Source: Pseudoalteromonas rubra
Lineage (GTDB): Bacteria; Pseudomonadota; Gammaproteobacteria; Enterobacterales; Alteromonadaceae
Reading direction: 5' to 3'
NCBI RefSeq assembly: GCF_005886805.2
Contig: NZ_CP045429.1
Location: 2,264,501 to 2,328,500, forward strand
Length of the DNA stretch: 64,000 nt
Part shown: piece by piece, positions 1-8,908 of the stretch
Layout: every line of letters starts with the position of its first letter
Numbering within the stretch: position 1 is the first letter of the stretch
Position numbers and translations under genes: made by a program
The notes under the pieces: model-generated
Seen by the model: the letters and a program-made list of their open reading frames with translations, nothing else
Told to the model about the DNA's origin: nothing
The model's database searches: none

Positions 1-1563
1 AAAGTTTAGTACCCAACGAGTCCATTGATAATCGAGTTGTTCAATCTGAAGTCTGACCCAATTTACCAACGCCAGATTGGAATAAGTCATCAAACTCAGT
101 CCAAGATTGTCCTTAAATTCATCTTCCAGCTCTGTTAATTCAGATAAAGACCCGATCAGCCTGTCCGGCGCTACCCAAGCGGTGGGATCCAGACGATACC
201 AACCTTGCTGAGGAACATAATACTCAACCCAGGCATGCGCGTCGTATTGATAAACACTGTAATATCCGCGCTCTTCATTATATTCTCCGCCAAGATACCC
301 TGAAACAAGTCGGGCAGGGATGCCAGCTGCGCGTAACATAAAGGCAGCACTAGCAGCATAATGACCACAAAATCCTTCACGGGTCTCAGTTAAGAAGGTG
401 TCAATACTATCTCGGTCACTTATCCTTGCGGGTTTAAGTGAGTAACGAAATCTATGTTCGATAAAATACTGTTTCATCTGCTCTATAAAGTCCGCAGTAT
501 TGTCAGTCGCGTTATCCCATCGTATTGCCATTGCCGTGGCCAGCGGATTGATTTCTTCAGGTAAAGCGGTGTTGAGTCGGTACTGCCAGTTGACCATACC
601 TGCCCCTGTAACATGAATAGGCGTCACCTGATATTCCATACTACTACTCAGGTTGTTTTGCATAAACAAAGTACCAAAGTGATTGGTATTCACACCCCGT
701 GTAACTGACTTAGCCTGACCAAGGTTGTATAACCAGGTTTTTCCTGATGGCCTTGCGATGATTGTGTAGCTTTCACCTACCGCACGATATGGTGCTTGCA
801 AGGGAACGTCATGATGTGCTGAAATCCGCCAACGTTTACCGTCAAACTTGTCATGGACTAAGGTCCGCCAGTAAAAAGGCGGTTTCATCTGAGCGTTGTC
901 AGGAAGAATTGCCCTGAATACCAATTCGTCTGAGCGAGATAACTCTGATATTTCAAACGGGTCTATGTCCTCAGAGAGCCCTGTTTGCGTTTTCTTCGCG
1001 CCGGGGAGCTGCCAAAACGGAGAAACTTTCGGCAGAAGCACAACCATGATTGCGGCCAGAGGGAGTGCTAATAACAGGTGCTTTGTCGCTTGTCTGATTG
1101 CGCTGTGTAATTCAATTTCATGTTCAATCCAGAGCATTTGCGCCAGATTGATCACCAGAAGTGCAAGCACGAATAGTAAAGAAAGAACATTCTGAGAGAA
1201 GATAAAAAAGCAAGGATAAACAAAAAAGTTGAGCAGCTGCACTGACATGGCTTGTTTTTTTGTTTTTGCCTGAATGGTTTTTAGTGCACATGCCCCTAAT
1301 AATAATGAAACGAACATTTCCACCAGATTAGAAAAACCGATTGCGACAAATACCACCAGAATAATGGTAAAAGCCAATAGATTTATCATCTTTTCGGATG
1401 GCCCTTTAACCAAGTTCTTGTAAATAGCGAGCTTAAACAGCACTATTAGCAACATGGCACAGGTAAACACCAGGCCAAAACTGTTGAAAAGCAAGGTACT
1501 GACTAAACCATAGAGCAGTGTTGTCATTAAGGTTTGGGAGCTTATGAGTTTGTCAGAAGTCAC
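1..1563 (-). CDS. TgpA-type membrane transglutaminase (partial, C-terminus off window)
   Basis: Membrane-anchored transglutaminase-like protein of the DUF3488/TgpA family; 521 residues are inside the window and the 3' end lies beyond base 1. The N-terminal third is a set of hydrophobic helices, followed by a periplasmic transglutaminase core with the expected triad: Cys399 in GFCGHYAAS, His443 in YDAHAWVEYY and Asp459 in YRLDPTAW. The start chosen is GTG at 1563 because GGAGG lies about 7 bases upstream, inside the end of the DUF58 gene; the ATG at 1527 has no ribosome site. It overlaps the DUF58 gene by 11 bases, so translation is coupled. TgpA, MoxR and DUF58 genes commonly travel together; the physiological substrate is not known. 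Confidence 0.9.
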   Translation of the reverse strand, partial: MTSDKLISSQTLMTTLLYGLVSTLLFNSFGLVFTCAMLLIVLFKLAIYKNLVKGPSEKMINLLAFTIILVVFVAIGFSNLVEMFVSLLLGACALKTIQAKTKKQAMSVQLLNFFVYPCFFIFSQNVLSLLFVLALLVINLAQMLWIEHEIELHSAIRQATKHLLLALPLAAIMVVLLPKVSPFWQLPGAKKTQTGLSEDIDPFEISELSRSDELVFRAILPDNAQMKPPFYWRTLVHDKFDGKRWRISAHHDVPLQAPYRAVGESYTIIARPSGKTWLYNLGQAKSVTRGVNTNHFGTLFMQNNLSSSMEYQVTPIHVTGAGMVNWQYRLNTALPEEINPLATAMAIRWDNATDNTADFIEQMKQYFIEHRFRYSLKPARISDRDSIDTFLTETREGFCGHYAASAAFMLRAAGIPARLVSGYLGGEYNEERGYYSVYQYDAHAWVEYYVPQQGWYRLDPTAWVAPDRLIGSLSELTELEDEFKDNLGLSLMTYSNLALVNWVRLQIEQLDYQWTRWVLNF

Positions 1564-2503
1564 TCAATGCCTCCAGACACTTTTCCCTATGTTTATCTCC
1601 CCGATCAGCGTTTACCTGTGTGGCATTGTTCAACCGCAGGGCAAAAATATCGCCTTGTTTATCAGCCTCAAGCACCTGATAACACAGCTTCGACAGACGA
1701 TTTTCCTTGTTGCCATCATGAGCTGCATAATCAAAAGTATGCTGAGAATAATAGCTATCGCCACTGTATTGCTTCACCAAAAGCTGCTGACTCTTAGCAA
1801 AATGTCGCCAGGAAATGCGGCTTTTACTGATTCCAGGCCTAAAGCGCTCTAAGCCATCGAAGTTCTCATGACTTTGGGTGCTTTGATGCACGTATTGCCC
1901 TTGCTCGGACGTCTCTTCCTGTTCACTATATGTAAATTGGCAGGGCAGTGGAGCAGGGTAGACACAAAATGTCTTGTCTGCATTTAAATAAGTCCAGACA
2001 CGTACTAGCCCAAAAGGATAGCAACTCGATAGTTTGAGCCTACCGAGCTGGTAGCGCCCTCGTAATTCTGGGTGTAAAAACAAAGACACTACTTGATTAC
2101 CTTGCTCATGATTACCACTACAATCACTAAAGTCGAAGTCCTGGCTGGTAATATCCAGTGAGTAGCAGTCATGTGGTGTATTGAGCTTTATCAATACTTC
2201 TACCGGTTTAGAAGCATAGTTGTTCTTAATATCCAGTAACTGAAGTGTCAGACCATGCAAATTAAGGTAGCCGTATATCAATGCCAAAACCAAAATAAGC
2301 AGCATGACATAAGCGACCCCAAGGATTAGGTTATTCTGGTAGTTACTACCTAAAATAAAGTTCAGGATCACCATACACAAAAAAAATGCGCCCTGTTTGG
2401 AAGGAACAATATAGATATTATGGTGTGAGAGGGTAAGCTGCGCAGCACTATGCTTGCGCTTGATCATGTCAGCCAGCCAGGACTGCAACCAGTCACTGCC
2501 CAT
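1553..2503 (-). CDS. DUF58 domain membrane protein
   Basis: 316-residue DUF58-family protein. Two hydrophobic helices lie at about residues 38-52 and 60-82, followed by a beta-rich soluble part. The family hallmark is in the C-terminal third: GLERFRPGISKSRISWRHFA (residues 218-237), preceded by the YPFGLVRVW stretch near 162-170. DUF58 proteins are almost always coded next to MoxR ATPases, as here: the moxR stop codon is 2 bases upstream and the transglutaminase gene overlaps the 3' end. The set is thought to act in envelope protein assembly or stress, but the molecular role of DUF58 is unknown. Confidence 0.9.
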   Translation of the reverse strand: MGSDWLQSWLADMIKRKHSAAQLTLSHHNIYIVPSKQGAFFLCMVILNFILGSNYQNNLILGVAYVMLLILVLALIYGYLNLHGLTLQLLDIKNNYASKPVEVLIKLNTPHDCYSLDITSQDFDFSDCSGNHEQGNQVVSLFLHPELRGRYQLGRLKLSSCYPFGLVRVWTYLNADKTFCVYPAPLPCQFTYSEQEETSEQGQYVHQSTQSHENFDGLERFRPGISKSRISWRHFAKSQQLLVKQYSGDSYYSQHTFDYAAHDGNKENRLSKLCYQVLEADKQGDIFALRLNNATQVNADRGDKHREKCLEALSDF

Positions 2504-2505
2504 GA

Positions 2506-3417
2506 TTACAATACAACCGCCACGTTATCAAAGATCCCTTTTACTACATCTTCTAGTTCGTTGGCGGAAATGTTCAGGCGATGCCCTGCAACGGCTGAAA
2601 ACACGGCTTGTACATCATCAGGTAATGCGTAGTCACGCCCTTGAGTGAGTGCATAAGCACGTGTTGCAAGGCCTAATGCAATGCTCGCTCGTGGTGACAG
2701 GGGATCACTAAACTGGCCACTATAGCGCGTAAAATTCACCAGGTTAATGATATATTGTACTATCGAATCTGACAGATTAACGGTGACCACGGCCTGCTGC
2801 AGGGCCGCCAGTGCAGTTAAATCTAATACGCATGACAGCTCGCTCAGGGATTGCCTTTGCAGATTATTGCCCAATATCAGGCTTTTCTCAGCATTCTCAT
2901 CTGGGTAGCCCAGACTTATCCTCAGGAAAAAACGGTCTAGCTGAGACTCAGGCAAAGGATGTGTGCCTGACTGATGCAAGGGGTTTTGCGTGGCAATGAC
3001 AAAAAATGGTTCCGGCAACGGGTGAGTCTTACCATCTACTGTCACCTGACGCTCTTCCATTGCCTCTAGCAAAGCGCTTTGCGTCTTGGGGCTGGCACGA
3101 TTGATTTCGTCTGCCAGTAATACCTGACTAAAAATAGGCCCGGGGTGAAAGTCGAAACTCTGTTGCTGGGTATTAAAAACACTTGAACCGGTAATATCGG
3201 CGGGCAACAGATCACTGGTGAATTGAACACGCTGATAACTCAACCCAAGTACATTGGCAAGACCATGGGAGAGGGTGGTTTTACCCATTCCGGGTAAATC
3301 TTCAATGAGTAGATGCCCTTTACATAACAAACAAACAACAGCCAACCGGATCTGTTCTTCTTTGCCTAATATCAGCTCTGATAGCTGATCAATTATTGCT
3401 TCGGTGGTTTTATTCAT
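2506..3417 (-). CDS. MoxR family AAA+ ATPase
   Basis: 303-residue AAA+ ATPase of the MoxR group, usually chaperone-like factors for maturing other protein complexes. Walker A is DLPGMGKTT (about residues 40-48), Walker B VLLADEIN (99-106), followed by the MoxR-typical NRASPKTQSALLEAMEE. Sensor 1 is FVIATQNP; the C-terminal lid domain (SPRASIALGLATRAYAL) is complete, and the length is normal. The start ATG overlaps the last codon and stop of the upstream response regulator by 4 bases, and the DUF58 gene starts 2 bases after the stop, so the genes form one tight operon. Confidence 0.93.
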   Translation of the reverse strand: MNKTTEAIIDQLSELILGKEEQIRLAVVCLLCKGHLLIEDLPGMGKTTLSHGLANVLGLSYQRVQFTSDLLPADITGSSVFNTQQQSFDFHPGPIFSQVLLADEINRASPKTQSALLEAMEERQVTVDGKTHPLPEPFFVIATQNPLHQSGTHPLPESQLDRFFLRISLGYPDENAEKSLILGNNLQRQSLSELSCVLDLTALAALQQAVVTVNLSDSIVQYIINLVNFTRYSGQFSDPLSPRASIALGLATRAYALTQGRDYALPDDVQAVFSAVAGHRLNISANELEDVVKGIFDNVAVVL

Positions 3418-3797
3418 GCAATCATTTCAAGTCTTTTCATTACTGAATCGACTTTTTTCGCGTTAAAGGGCTTAGCAATAAAACCTTTCGCACCCAATTC
3501 CCAGGTATTTTGTACATTTTCCAGGCTGTTATGCCCTGAACACATAATGACATGAACATTGGGGTAATTTTCATTGATGTACTCAAGGATTTGTGTGCCA
3601 TCGGTATCGGGTAACTCTATATCCAGGAAAATAACATTAGGGGATTTTTCTGCCATCAATGGCATTGCAGATTTAAAGTCCTCTGATTCATAGACTTCTT
3701 CAAAACCCAGGTTTTCAAGAATATCTATCAGGTAACTGCGTACATCCTCAACGTCATCGATGATCAAAATTGGTTCTAGGGGTCTGACAAGTTCCAT
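3414..3797 (-). CDS. Single-domain response regulator (receiver only)
   Basis: CheY-like receiver with no output domain, about 127 residues from ATG 3797. Counted from the longer possible TTG start at 3824, the acidic pocket is Asp23/Asp24, the phospho-acceptor Asp68 (VIFLDIELPD), the switch Ser96 (MCSGH) and the conserved Lys118 (AKPF). The TTG has no ribosome site and would add a non-conserved stretch, so the ATG is preferred. The gene overlaps moxR by 4 bases and is the first gene of the moxR-DUF58-tgpA operon, suggesting that phosphorylation controls the AAA+ system by protein contact. No histidine kinase is nearby. Confidence 0.88.
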   Translation of the reverse strand: MELVRPLEPILIIDDVEDVRSYLIDILENLGFEEVYESEDFKSAMPLMAEKSPNVIFLDIELPDTDGTQILEYINENYPNVHVIMCSGHNSLENVQNTWELGAKGFIAKPFNAKKVDSVMKRLEMIA

Positions 3798-4261
3798 ATT
3801 GTATTTACTTCTTTTGAACGACAAGGCTAATACTAAGACAAGCGCAATGTGAGCTCAATGGCAATTTATAAATTAACTGTAAATTCATCATAGCGATGAG
3901 CAGCGAGTAAATAGAAATCTTTTACGCGTTACATAGAAGCACAGCGGACAGGCATAAGGCTAAATCATCAATTGTTCTATCAAAGTCCGAGAGTCATGAT
4001 CTGAGCCCATCATAATTATCACAAGCTCGAGGCCAACGTTGCTGACTCTGTAGGTTGATGTCAGGTTTTGTCATGCTACAAACAGAAAATGTCCGATACC
4101 GTCTAGTATAGGACATTACTATATTTATTAAGCAATCTGAAGAGCGCTTGTGACTAGCACAATTAACATCCTATAAATTACGTTATGTTAAATAAGGTGT
4201 TTATAACAACTCCTTCGAATGTGGACTAAGCTTAAATCAGTTTTACTACGAGCTTTCAGCA
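3798..4261. other. Intergenic region with divergent promoters
   Basis: No convincing coding sequence. It separates the minus-strand response-regulator operon from the plus-strand solute-binding protein, so it should hold both promoters; no specific boxes could be assigned. The one clear structure is the imperfect inverted repeat at 4089-4116. Confidence 0.6.
4089..4116. repeat. Imperfect inverted repeat, ATGTCC...GGACAT
   Basis: ATGTCC, one base, ATAC, a six-base loop, GTAT, one base, GGACAT. The right half with flanking bases (TAGTATaGGACATTA) recurs at 6028-6042 as TAGTATcGGACATTA without a left partner. It could be an operator or a remnant of a dispersed repeat. Confidence 0.45.
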
Positions 4262-5170
4262 ATGCTAATTGCCTTGTTTCTGTTACACAGTTTGATTACT
4301 AGCTACGCCTTTGCCTTTGATACAAACGGTAACCAGATCAGTGTAACCTATCGTGATTATAAAGGTACTCATATTGTTACGGGCCGAAAAATCGGTGACC
4401 ATTCATTTCATTACAATATGAATGCCTCCAAGCAGATCCAGGTGACGACCCTGGAGTGGCAACCCTACATTGGTCAGAGCTTATGTAAGCAAGGCTGGGT
4501 TATGCAAGCTGTAATTGCTTTATTGCACAGTCAGAATTATGGTGCAACGGTTACCTTCTACCCCTGGGCACGCGCCGTAGCCTATGCGGAGAATGGCAAA
4601 GTAGATGTGCTTGTCCCAGAATACTATATCGAGCCGGAGGCACCATCGGATACTTTTCCAGGCACGCGGCGTTTGGATCATCTCGCGCTCACTGATCCAT
4701 TTGGCTGGGGTCCCATTGCGCTTTATAAACGAAAGAACTACAACACTGACCACTTTACAAGCCTGGTAGCACTGACAGATGAACGAATTGGTGTTGTCCG
4801 GGGCTATCAGAATACCCCCGAGTTTGACCGTTTAATGGATGCTGGTAAATTTGACGTTATTGAGGCAGTTGATGACGCCCACAATATCAGGCTGCTAATG
4901 GCTGGACGCGTGAACCTAATTATCGGAGACCCGGAAGTCATTAAGATGGAGCTCGAAGCATTGTCTCAAGAGCATAGCAATTCATCTCTGATGCAAAACT
5001 TAGTCATGGTTGAGCCCATATTACAAATGAACGGGCTGTTCTTTGCGGTGTCCAAGCGTAATAAACACGGAAAAACGCTACTGTATGAGCTTAACCAGGC
5101 TATCGCTGAGTTTAAACAACATGGCGTCCTGGATGAGATAAAATACAATACAGCCAAAAGCTGTAAATAG
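4262..5170 (+). CDS. Periplasmic solute-binding protein (SBP_bac_3-like)
   Basis: 302-residue exported protein resembling family-3 extracellular solute-binding proteins (amino-acid-type clamshell). A hydrophobic signal peptide covers about residues 1-18. The mature part has the usual opening strand (VTTLEWQPYIG), the YPWARAVAYAENGKVDVLVP segment matching the family pattern (W-R-A...G..D), and a late GVVRGYQNTPEFDRL hinge. ATG 4262 is the first start after an in-frame stop at 4193. No permease or ATPase lies nearby; Pseudoalteromonas genomes carry many such orphan binding proteins, whose ligands are unknown. Confidence 0.82.
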   Translation: MLIALFLLHSLITSYAFAFDTNGNQISVTYRDYKGTHIVTGRKIGDHSFHYNMNASKQIQVTTLEWQPYIGQSLCKQGWVMQAVIALLHSQNYGATVTFYPWARAVAYAENGKVDVLVPEYYIEPEAPSDTFPGTRRLDHLALTDPFGWGPIALYKRKNYNTDHFTSLVALTDERIGVVRGYQNTPEFDRLMDAGKFDVIEAVDDAHNIRLLMAGRVNLIIGDPEVIKMELEALSQEHSNSSLMQNLVMVEPILQMNGLFFAVSKRNKHGKTLLYELNQAIAEFKQHGVLDEIKYNTAKSCK

Positions 5171-5273
5171 TATTTATGTTCAGTTTCGATATAAGAAACA
5201 CTAAAGCGCCCTGCTATTCGTGCCTAATTTATTGACTCATTGTTCTTACGTGTCGTTAGCATACCTATGTGTC

Positions 5274-5300
5274 AAAAAAAGGAGCAGAGTTGTCGCCCCT
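5274..5300 (-). terminator. Rho-independent terminator of miaE
   Basis: Read on the minus strand, AGGGGC pairs with GCTCCT (one G-U pair) around a nine-base loop, followed by seven T residues. It lies about 60 bases past the miaE stop. On the plus strand the stem is followed by TTTT, so it may also end the upstream solute-binding protein transcript. Confidence 0.65.
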
Positions 5301-5362
5301 TTTATATTGCGCATTCAATTTAACATAACAGGAATTACCTGTTTTTAGGTCGCTATAACCTA

Positions 5363-5935
5363 TTAATGCAATGCAGCGGTAAATGGAATGCTTTCGCAGA
5401 TCTCGGATTCGGCAATCAGTATTTCTTCGAGACGAGCATCGATGATGGCCTTGTCAAAATATTCGTAACCAAGCTCAACAAACAGATTTTTATGCTTTTC
5501 CTCTGACTTAGCAATGGTCACGTAAAAGTCTTTTTCTTTGCCTTCAGGTAAGGCTTCTGCAACCAGAGAGAAACGCTCATGCCCCCTCGCCTCTATTACC
5601 GCAGCAACTAGCAGACGATCAATTAGAAACTCATCTGAACCCTGGCGAAATAAGGCTCGCATTTTTTTAATGTAAGGGTCGGCTTTGTCATTGCCTAACG
5701 TCACGCTGCGATCGGTCAATAACTTCAGAACCTGCTTAAAATGAATCATCTCTTCAATCGCAAGATCTGCCATCGCCTTTACCAGCTTTATTCGATCCGG
5801 ATAATGACTCAACATTGACATCGCCATGCCCGAGGCTTTTTTCTCTGCGGCTGCGTGATCTTGCAAAAAAGTATCAAACTCAGCCATAACTTTATGGGTC
5901 CATTCAAATGGAGTATGGAATTTTAATTCAAACAT
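5363..5935 (-). CDS. miaE: tRNA-(ms2io6A)-hydroxylase MiaE
   Basis: 190-residue di-iron monooxygenase that hydroxylates the isopentenyl group of 2-methylthio-N6-isopentenyladenosine at tRNA position 37. The ferritin-like four-helix fold is recognisable, with iron ligands in EEMIHF (Glu-x-x-His), EARGHERF and SEEKHKNLF. The opening FHTPFEWTHKV is typical for the family and the length is as expected. It stands alone with its own terminator; no miaA or miaB gene is in the window. Confidence 0.93.
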   Translation of the reverse strand: MFELKFHTPFEWTHKVMAEFDTFLQDHAAAEKKASGMAMSMLSHYPDRIKLVKAMADLAIEEMIHFKQVLKLLTDRSVTLGNDKADPYIKKMRALFRQGSDEFLIDRLLVAAVIEARGHERFSLVAEALPEGKEKDFYVTIAKSEEKHKNLFVELGYEYFDKAIIDARLEEILIAESEICESIPFTAALH

Positions 5936-6027
5936 ATATTACTTGTTCAGTTACCTGTTTCGGGCATTTTACCCAAGTACGGCATCGTATTACAACGCTG
6001 CCCTGAGCTAACTTTGATGCACAAAGC

Positions 6028-6042
6028 TAGTATCGGACATTA
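6028..6042. repeat. Half copy of the 4089-4116 repeat
   Basis: TAGTATcGGACATTA matches the right arm of the inverted repeat at 4089-4116 with one change. It lies just past the 3' end of the sulfotransferase gene. No left arm was found nearby. Confidence 0.35.
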
Positions 6043-6052
6043 TTTTAATCCA

Positions 6053-6694
6053 CTATATAGTTGAGCTGTACAAAATACTATCTCTGTCTGCTTTGCCGTT
6101 TCTGGTTGACTCAATTTTTAGTGGATGAACAATTTGCTTCCAGGCAGTCACTTTACCGTGCTGATTAAGGTTCGGCATGCGAATATTGGTATTAGTGTGC
6201 ACTCCGAGAAAGCCCGAGAGTTGTTGTAAGCTATCCGGCTGGGAAACATCTAATATTAAATGCTCTATCTGCTTCGCCTCTAGAAAGCTCAGTAATTCGT
6301 AGCGATGCTGATGATAAATATCAATAAGATACTTATCACATGAGATATTTTCAGCACTTAAGTTCTTAAAGGTATCAAAATAACAACGCTTAAGTGTGTC
6401 ATTGAACCCCCCTTGCTGGGTCTCTAATCTGGGTAGCATACGGGTAAGCAATTGCCTGACAGAAGGTATCCAGCACGTCATTGCTCTTTCAAGATAAACA
6501 AAGCGGCTGTCTGGGTATATAACTGCGAGCTTTTTATAGTCGTTAAAGACGGGGGTATCTGCTATGACCTGCGCCTGATTTAGCGCATCACGGGTGTAGG
6601 CTGTATGTGCTGTTTTAAACCCAAGTTCGAGAAATGCAGCACAAACGCTGGTAGTGCCGGTTCTTGGCAAACCGGCAATAAAGATTTTTTTCAT
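6053..6694 (-). CDS. Sulfotransferase family protein
   Basis: 213-residue P-loop sulfotransferase-like protein. The N-terminal FIAGLPRTGTTSV (residues 5-17) is the 5'-phosphosulfate-binding loop of PAPS-dependent sulfotransferases, and VYLERAMTCWIPSV has the place of the 3'-phosphate-binding region. Its acceptor is unknown. ATG 6694 is chosen because it forms a TAATG junction with the MAPEG gene, giving translational coupling. Such short bacterial members often modify small molecules or surface glycans; nothing here identifies the substrate. Confidence 0.82.
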   Translation of the reverse strand: MKKIFIAGLPRTGTTSVCAAFLELGFKTAHTAYTRDALNQAQVIADTPVFNDYKKLAVIYPDSRFVYLERAMTCWIPSVRQLLTRMLPRLETQQGGFNDTLKRCYFDTFKNLSAENISCDKYLIDIYHQHRYELLSFLEAKQIEHLILDVSQPDSLQQLSGFLGVHTNTNIRMPNLNQHGKVTAWKQIVHPLKIESTRNGKADRDSILYSSTI

Positions 6695-7068
6695 TAAACA
6701 AAATAACAATAGAGATTAATAATTGACAGTGCCAGCAGTGACAGAAAACTCAGTGCCATACTAATTACGCGCATCTTAAGCTTCACCTTGTTAAGCGCAA
6801 TCGAGTGTAAAACCCGGCCAACTAAATAGGTGCCGCCTGTGACGTACAACCAAATTGCCTGCCCTCCCTGAAATTCCAGAGCAAATAACAAGATTAATAG
6901 TAATGGCGTATATTCCATGAAGTTGCCATGTGCACGGATCGCACGCTCTAGTTCAGGGTGACCGCCATCCCCGAGAGAAACTTGGTTCTTATGACGTAAC
7001 CCTATGATATCAAAACTGAGTTTGATATAAAAAAGTGTAAATAACGCAGCAAAAAATCCTGTTATCAT
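6694..7068 (-). CDS. MAPEG family membrane protein
   Basis: 124-residue integral membrane protein with four hydrophobic helices. The family signature ERAIRAHGNFMEYTP (about residues 42-56) is that of the MAPEG superfamily (membrane-associated proteins in eicosanoid and glutathione metabolism), whose bacterial members are glutathione-dependent or uncharacterised. It shares its stop with the start of the sulfotransferase gene (TAATG), so the two are co-translated. Confidence 0.88.
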   Translation of the reverse strand: MITGFFAALFTLFYIKLSFDIIGLRHKNQVSLGDGGHPELERAIRAHGNFMEYTPLLLILLFALEFQGGQAIWLYVTGGTYLVGRVLHSIALNKVKLKMRVISMALSFLSLLALSIINLYCYFV

Positions 7069-7116
7069 GACGCAGACCTACTTGTAAGTATTATAAGTAG
7101 GTCCAGTATAGGGAGT

Positions 7117-7815
7117 TTATTCAATAAAATATACCGCATATACCTCAGCAGATAACGTCGTATCACCGGTATTGTAAGCCTGGCTGATATCCATAGACTC
7201 AGCGGCCATCATTTTACCTCGGGCGTAAGGTTGTACCGGCACATTCATCGGTGAAAATGACACAGAATACAAACGGCCCAGATCAACATCAAAGTCATCG
7301 GCCAGCTCTCTGGCTGCGGCCTTGGCCTCTTCAATAGCTGATTTCTTAAGCTTTTTCATATATTCGGCTTTATCTTCAACAACAAATTCTGTGTTATTAA
7401 ACTGGTTGATGCCGCTTTCCACAAAAGCCTGAAGCAGGTTGGGATATTCAGCGAGATCTTTAAGCTTAACAGTCAGGCTGCGATTGACTCTAAAACCTTC
7501 GAATTCTTCTTCATTAGATTTGCGGTTGTAGCGTGTTTGACGATGAACATTGAGTTGTTGCGCATGGATATCCTTACTCTTAATACCGAAGTCTTTCGCT
7601 ATCTGGATAGCCTTTGCCATGATTTGGTCAACATTTGACTTGGCGTCAGGCAACGACTTATGTTTTTCTGTTATCGCGACGCGAATGATGGCGGCATCAG
7701 GCTGCACTTCCATAGACGACATCCCTTTAACATACAAATGTGGGCCTTCTGGTAAACTGCCTGCGTTTGCACAGGCACTGATTGCGAATGCTACGGCGGC
7801 TAAAAGTGAGCGCAT
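7117..7815 (-). CDS. SIMPL (DUF541) periplasmic protein
   Basis: 232-residue secreted SIMPL-domain protein. ATG 7815 is preferred over an upstream ATG at 7878 because a strong GGAGG lies 5 bases before it and the protein then begins with a clean signal peptide (MRSLLAAVAFAISACANA). The mature domain shows the family pattern: GMSSMEVQPDAAIIRVAITE at the start, QQLNVHRQTRYN and FRVNRSLTVKLKDL in the middle, and AIEEAKAAARELADDF near the end. SIMPL proteins form periplasmic oligomers linked to oxidative and envelope stress; their biochemical role is unclear. Confidence 0.9.
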   Translation of the reverse strand: MRSLLAAVAFAISACANAGSLPEGPHLYVKGMSSMEVQPDAAIIRVAITEKHKSLPDAKSNVDQIMAKAIQIAKDFGIKSKDIHAQQLNVHRQTRYNRKSNEEEFEGFRVNRSLTVKLKDLAEYPNLLQAFVESGINQFNNTEFVVEDKAEYMKKLKKSAIEEAKAAARELADDFDVDLGRLYSVSFSPMNVPVQPYARGKMMAAESMDISQAYNTGDTTLSAEVYAVYFIE

Positions 7816-7898
7816 GAACGCCTCCTTACTTTGATTCAACAAAATGTGTGGTTTATAAAACCACATGCTTTGCGCCAATTAAAGCACAAGTTTGTTAA

Positions 7899-8714
7899 TC
7901 AATGCTGAATGTTATACGCTTTGTGTAAAGAGCGCAGAATAAAGGGTTCTTCCTGCGCAAAAAACAAGCCGGTATGGGCTGAAATAATCGCTTGCTGTAA
8001 GTCTGGTCTTTCCAGGGCGGATTGTAAAAAATCGACAGCGCGCTTACCCTCATTCGATTTCGCACAAGCGATATAACCAAAAATGGTCAGGCCAGCTTCT
8101 TCAATTGCATGAAAACTATAGCCGTTAAGAGCCTGAGCCGATGGGTGTTCATTAATAAACACAGAACTATATTCAATAATGCCATCCAGCTTGCCCTGAC
8201 TTAACATAGTTCTCAGTCGAAAAGCACTTTGATTTCCTTGCGATAACCAAAAGGCCCGTCGGTTATCTAAAATAAAATTGTCGATATCCAGACCATAAGA
8301 GCGCCCCTCTGAGACACCTATATTAAGCCCCATTCTGACAATGGTGCCCAGTGACACTGTATCTGGAATGTTCGGTTGATCTTTTAGTATCAATCGGTTG
8401 GCAGGAAAAGACATCAGCGGATAAGGCGTAAACAATGCCATGGCTTCCCTTTCTGGCGTTTTTACTTTGTTATACAAACAGGCTTTAGGGTTACGCACCA
8501 ACTCACGCCACTCTCTTTTTCGGCTGGCCGGCATGAAAGTCAGAATTAATTTACCCTCGAGTGTTTCTTCGAGTTTAAGCAAAAGCTGTGTAGCCAAATC
8601 GGCTGGGGCTTTATTTGAATCAGGGGAATAATCAGACACAATGTCTATGTGAATAGGCTCACTGCGTAACCCGAGAGAAAAAAACAACAGTGCTATCATG
8701 AAGGCATAGCGCAT
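7899..8714 (-). CDS. Periplasmic solute-binding-like protein
   Basis: 271-residue exported protein with a signal peptide (about residues 1-18) and a family-3 solute-binding-like fold: LTFMPASRKREWRELVRNPKACLYNK matches the R-x-W...CLYN pattern of a subgroup common in marine gammaproteobacteria, followed by the hinge segment GLNIGVSEGRSYGLDID. No transport partners are nearby. It is the second such orphan binding protein in the window and is not closely similar to the one at 4262-5170. Confidence 0.75.
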   Translation of the reverse strand: MRYAFMIALLFFSLGLRSEPIHIDIVSDYSPDSNKAPADLATQLLLKLEETLEGKLILTFMPASRKREWRELVRNPKACLYNKVKTPEREAMALFTPYPLMSFPANRLILKDQPNIPDTVSLGTIVRMGLNIGVSEGRSYGLDIDNFILDNRRAFWLSQGNQSAFRLRTMLSQGKLDGIIEYSSVFINEHPSAQALNGYSFHAIEEAGLTIFGYIACAKSNEGKRAVDFLQSALERPDLQQAIISAHTGLFFAQEEPFILRSLHKAYNIQH

Positions 8715-8861
8715 TTAGTTCACCTACATCGAACATCAATGCAAAGCCGGTTTTGCTGGGATCCTACTACAGAGCAAAATGGGGTCGGATTGCACAGACT
8801 TTCTATCAGTGCTCCATGCACAGCCCAACGCTATCTTTATAGCGCTTCATACTGATAATAA

Positions 8862-8892
8862 GTGTGGCGCAAAATTAGTAAATGCGCCACAC
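8862..8892 (-). terminator. Hairpin ending maeA (GTGTGGCGCA...TGCGCCACAC)
   Basis: Perfect 10-base stem with an 11-base loop just past the maeA stop. The minus-strand tail is T-rich (TTATT) but without a long T run. Its core TGGCGCA/TGCGCCA recurs at other gene ends (13203, 31639, 34564). Confidence 0.6.
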
Positions 8893-8908
8893 CCTTTATT
8901 TTACTGGC

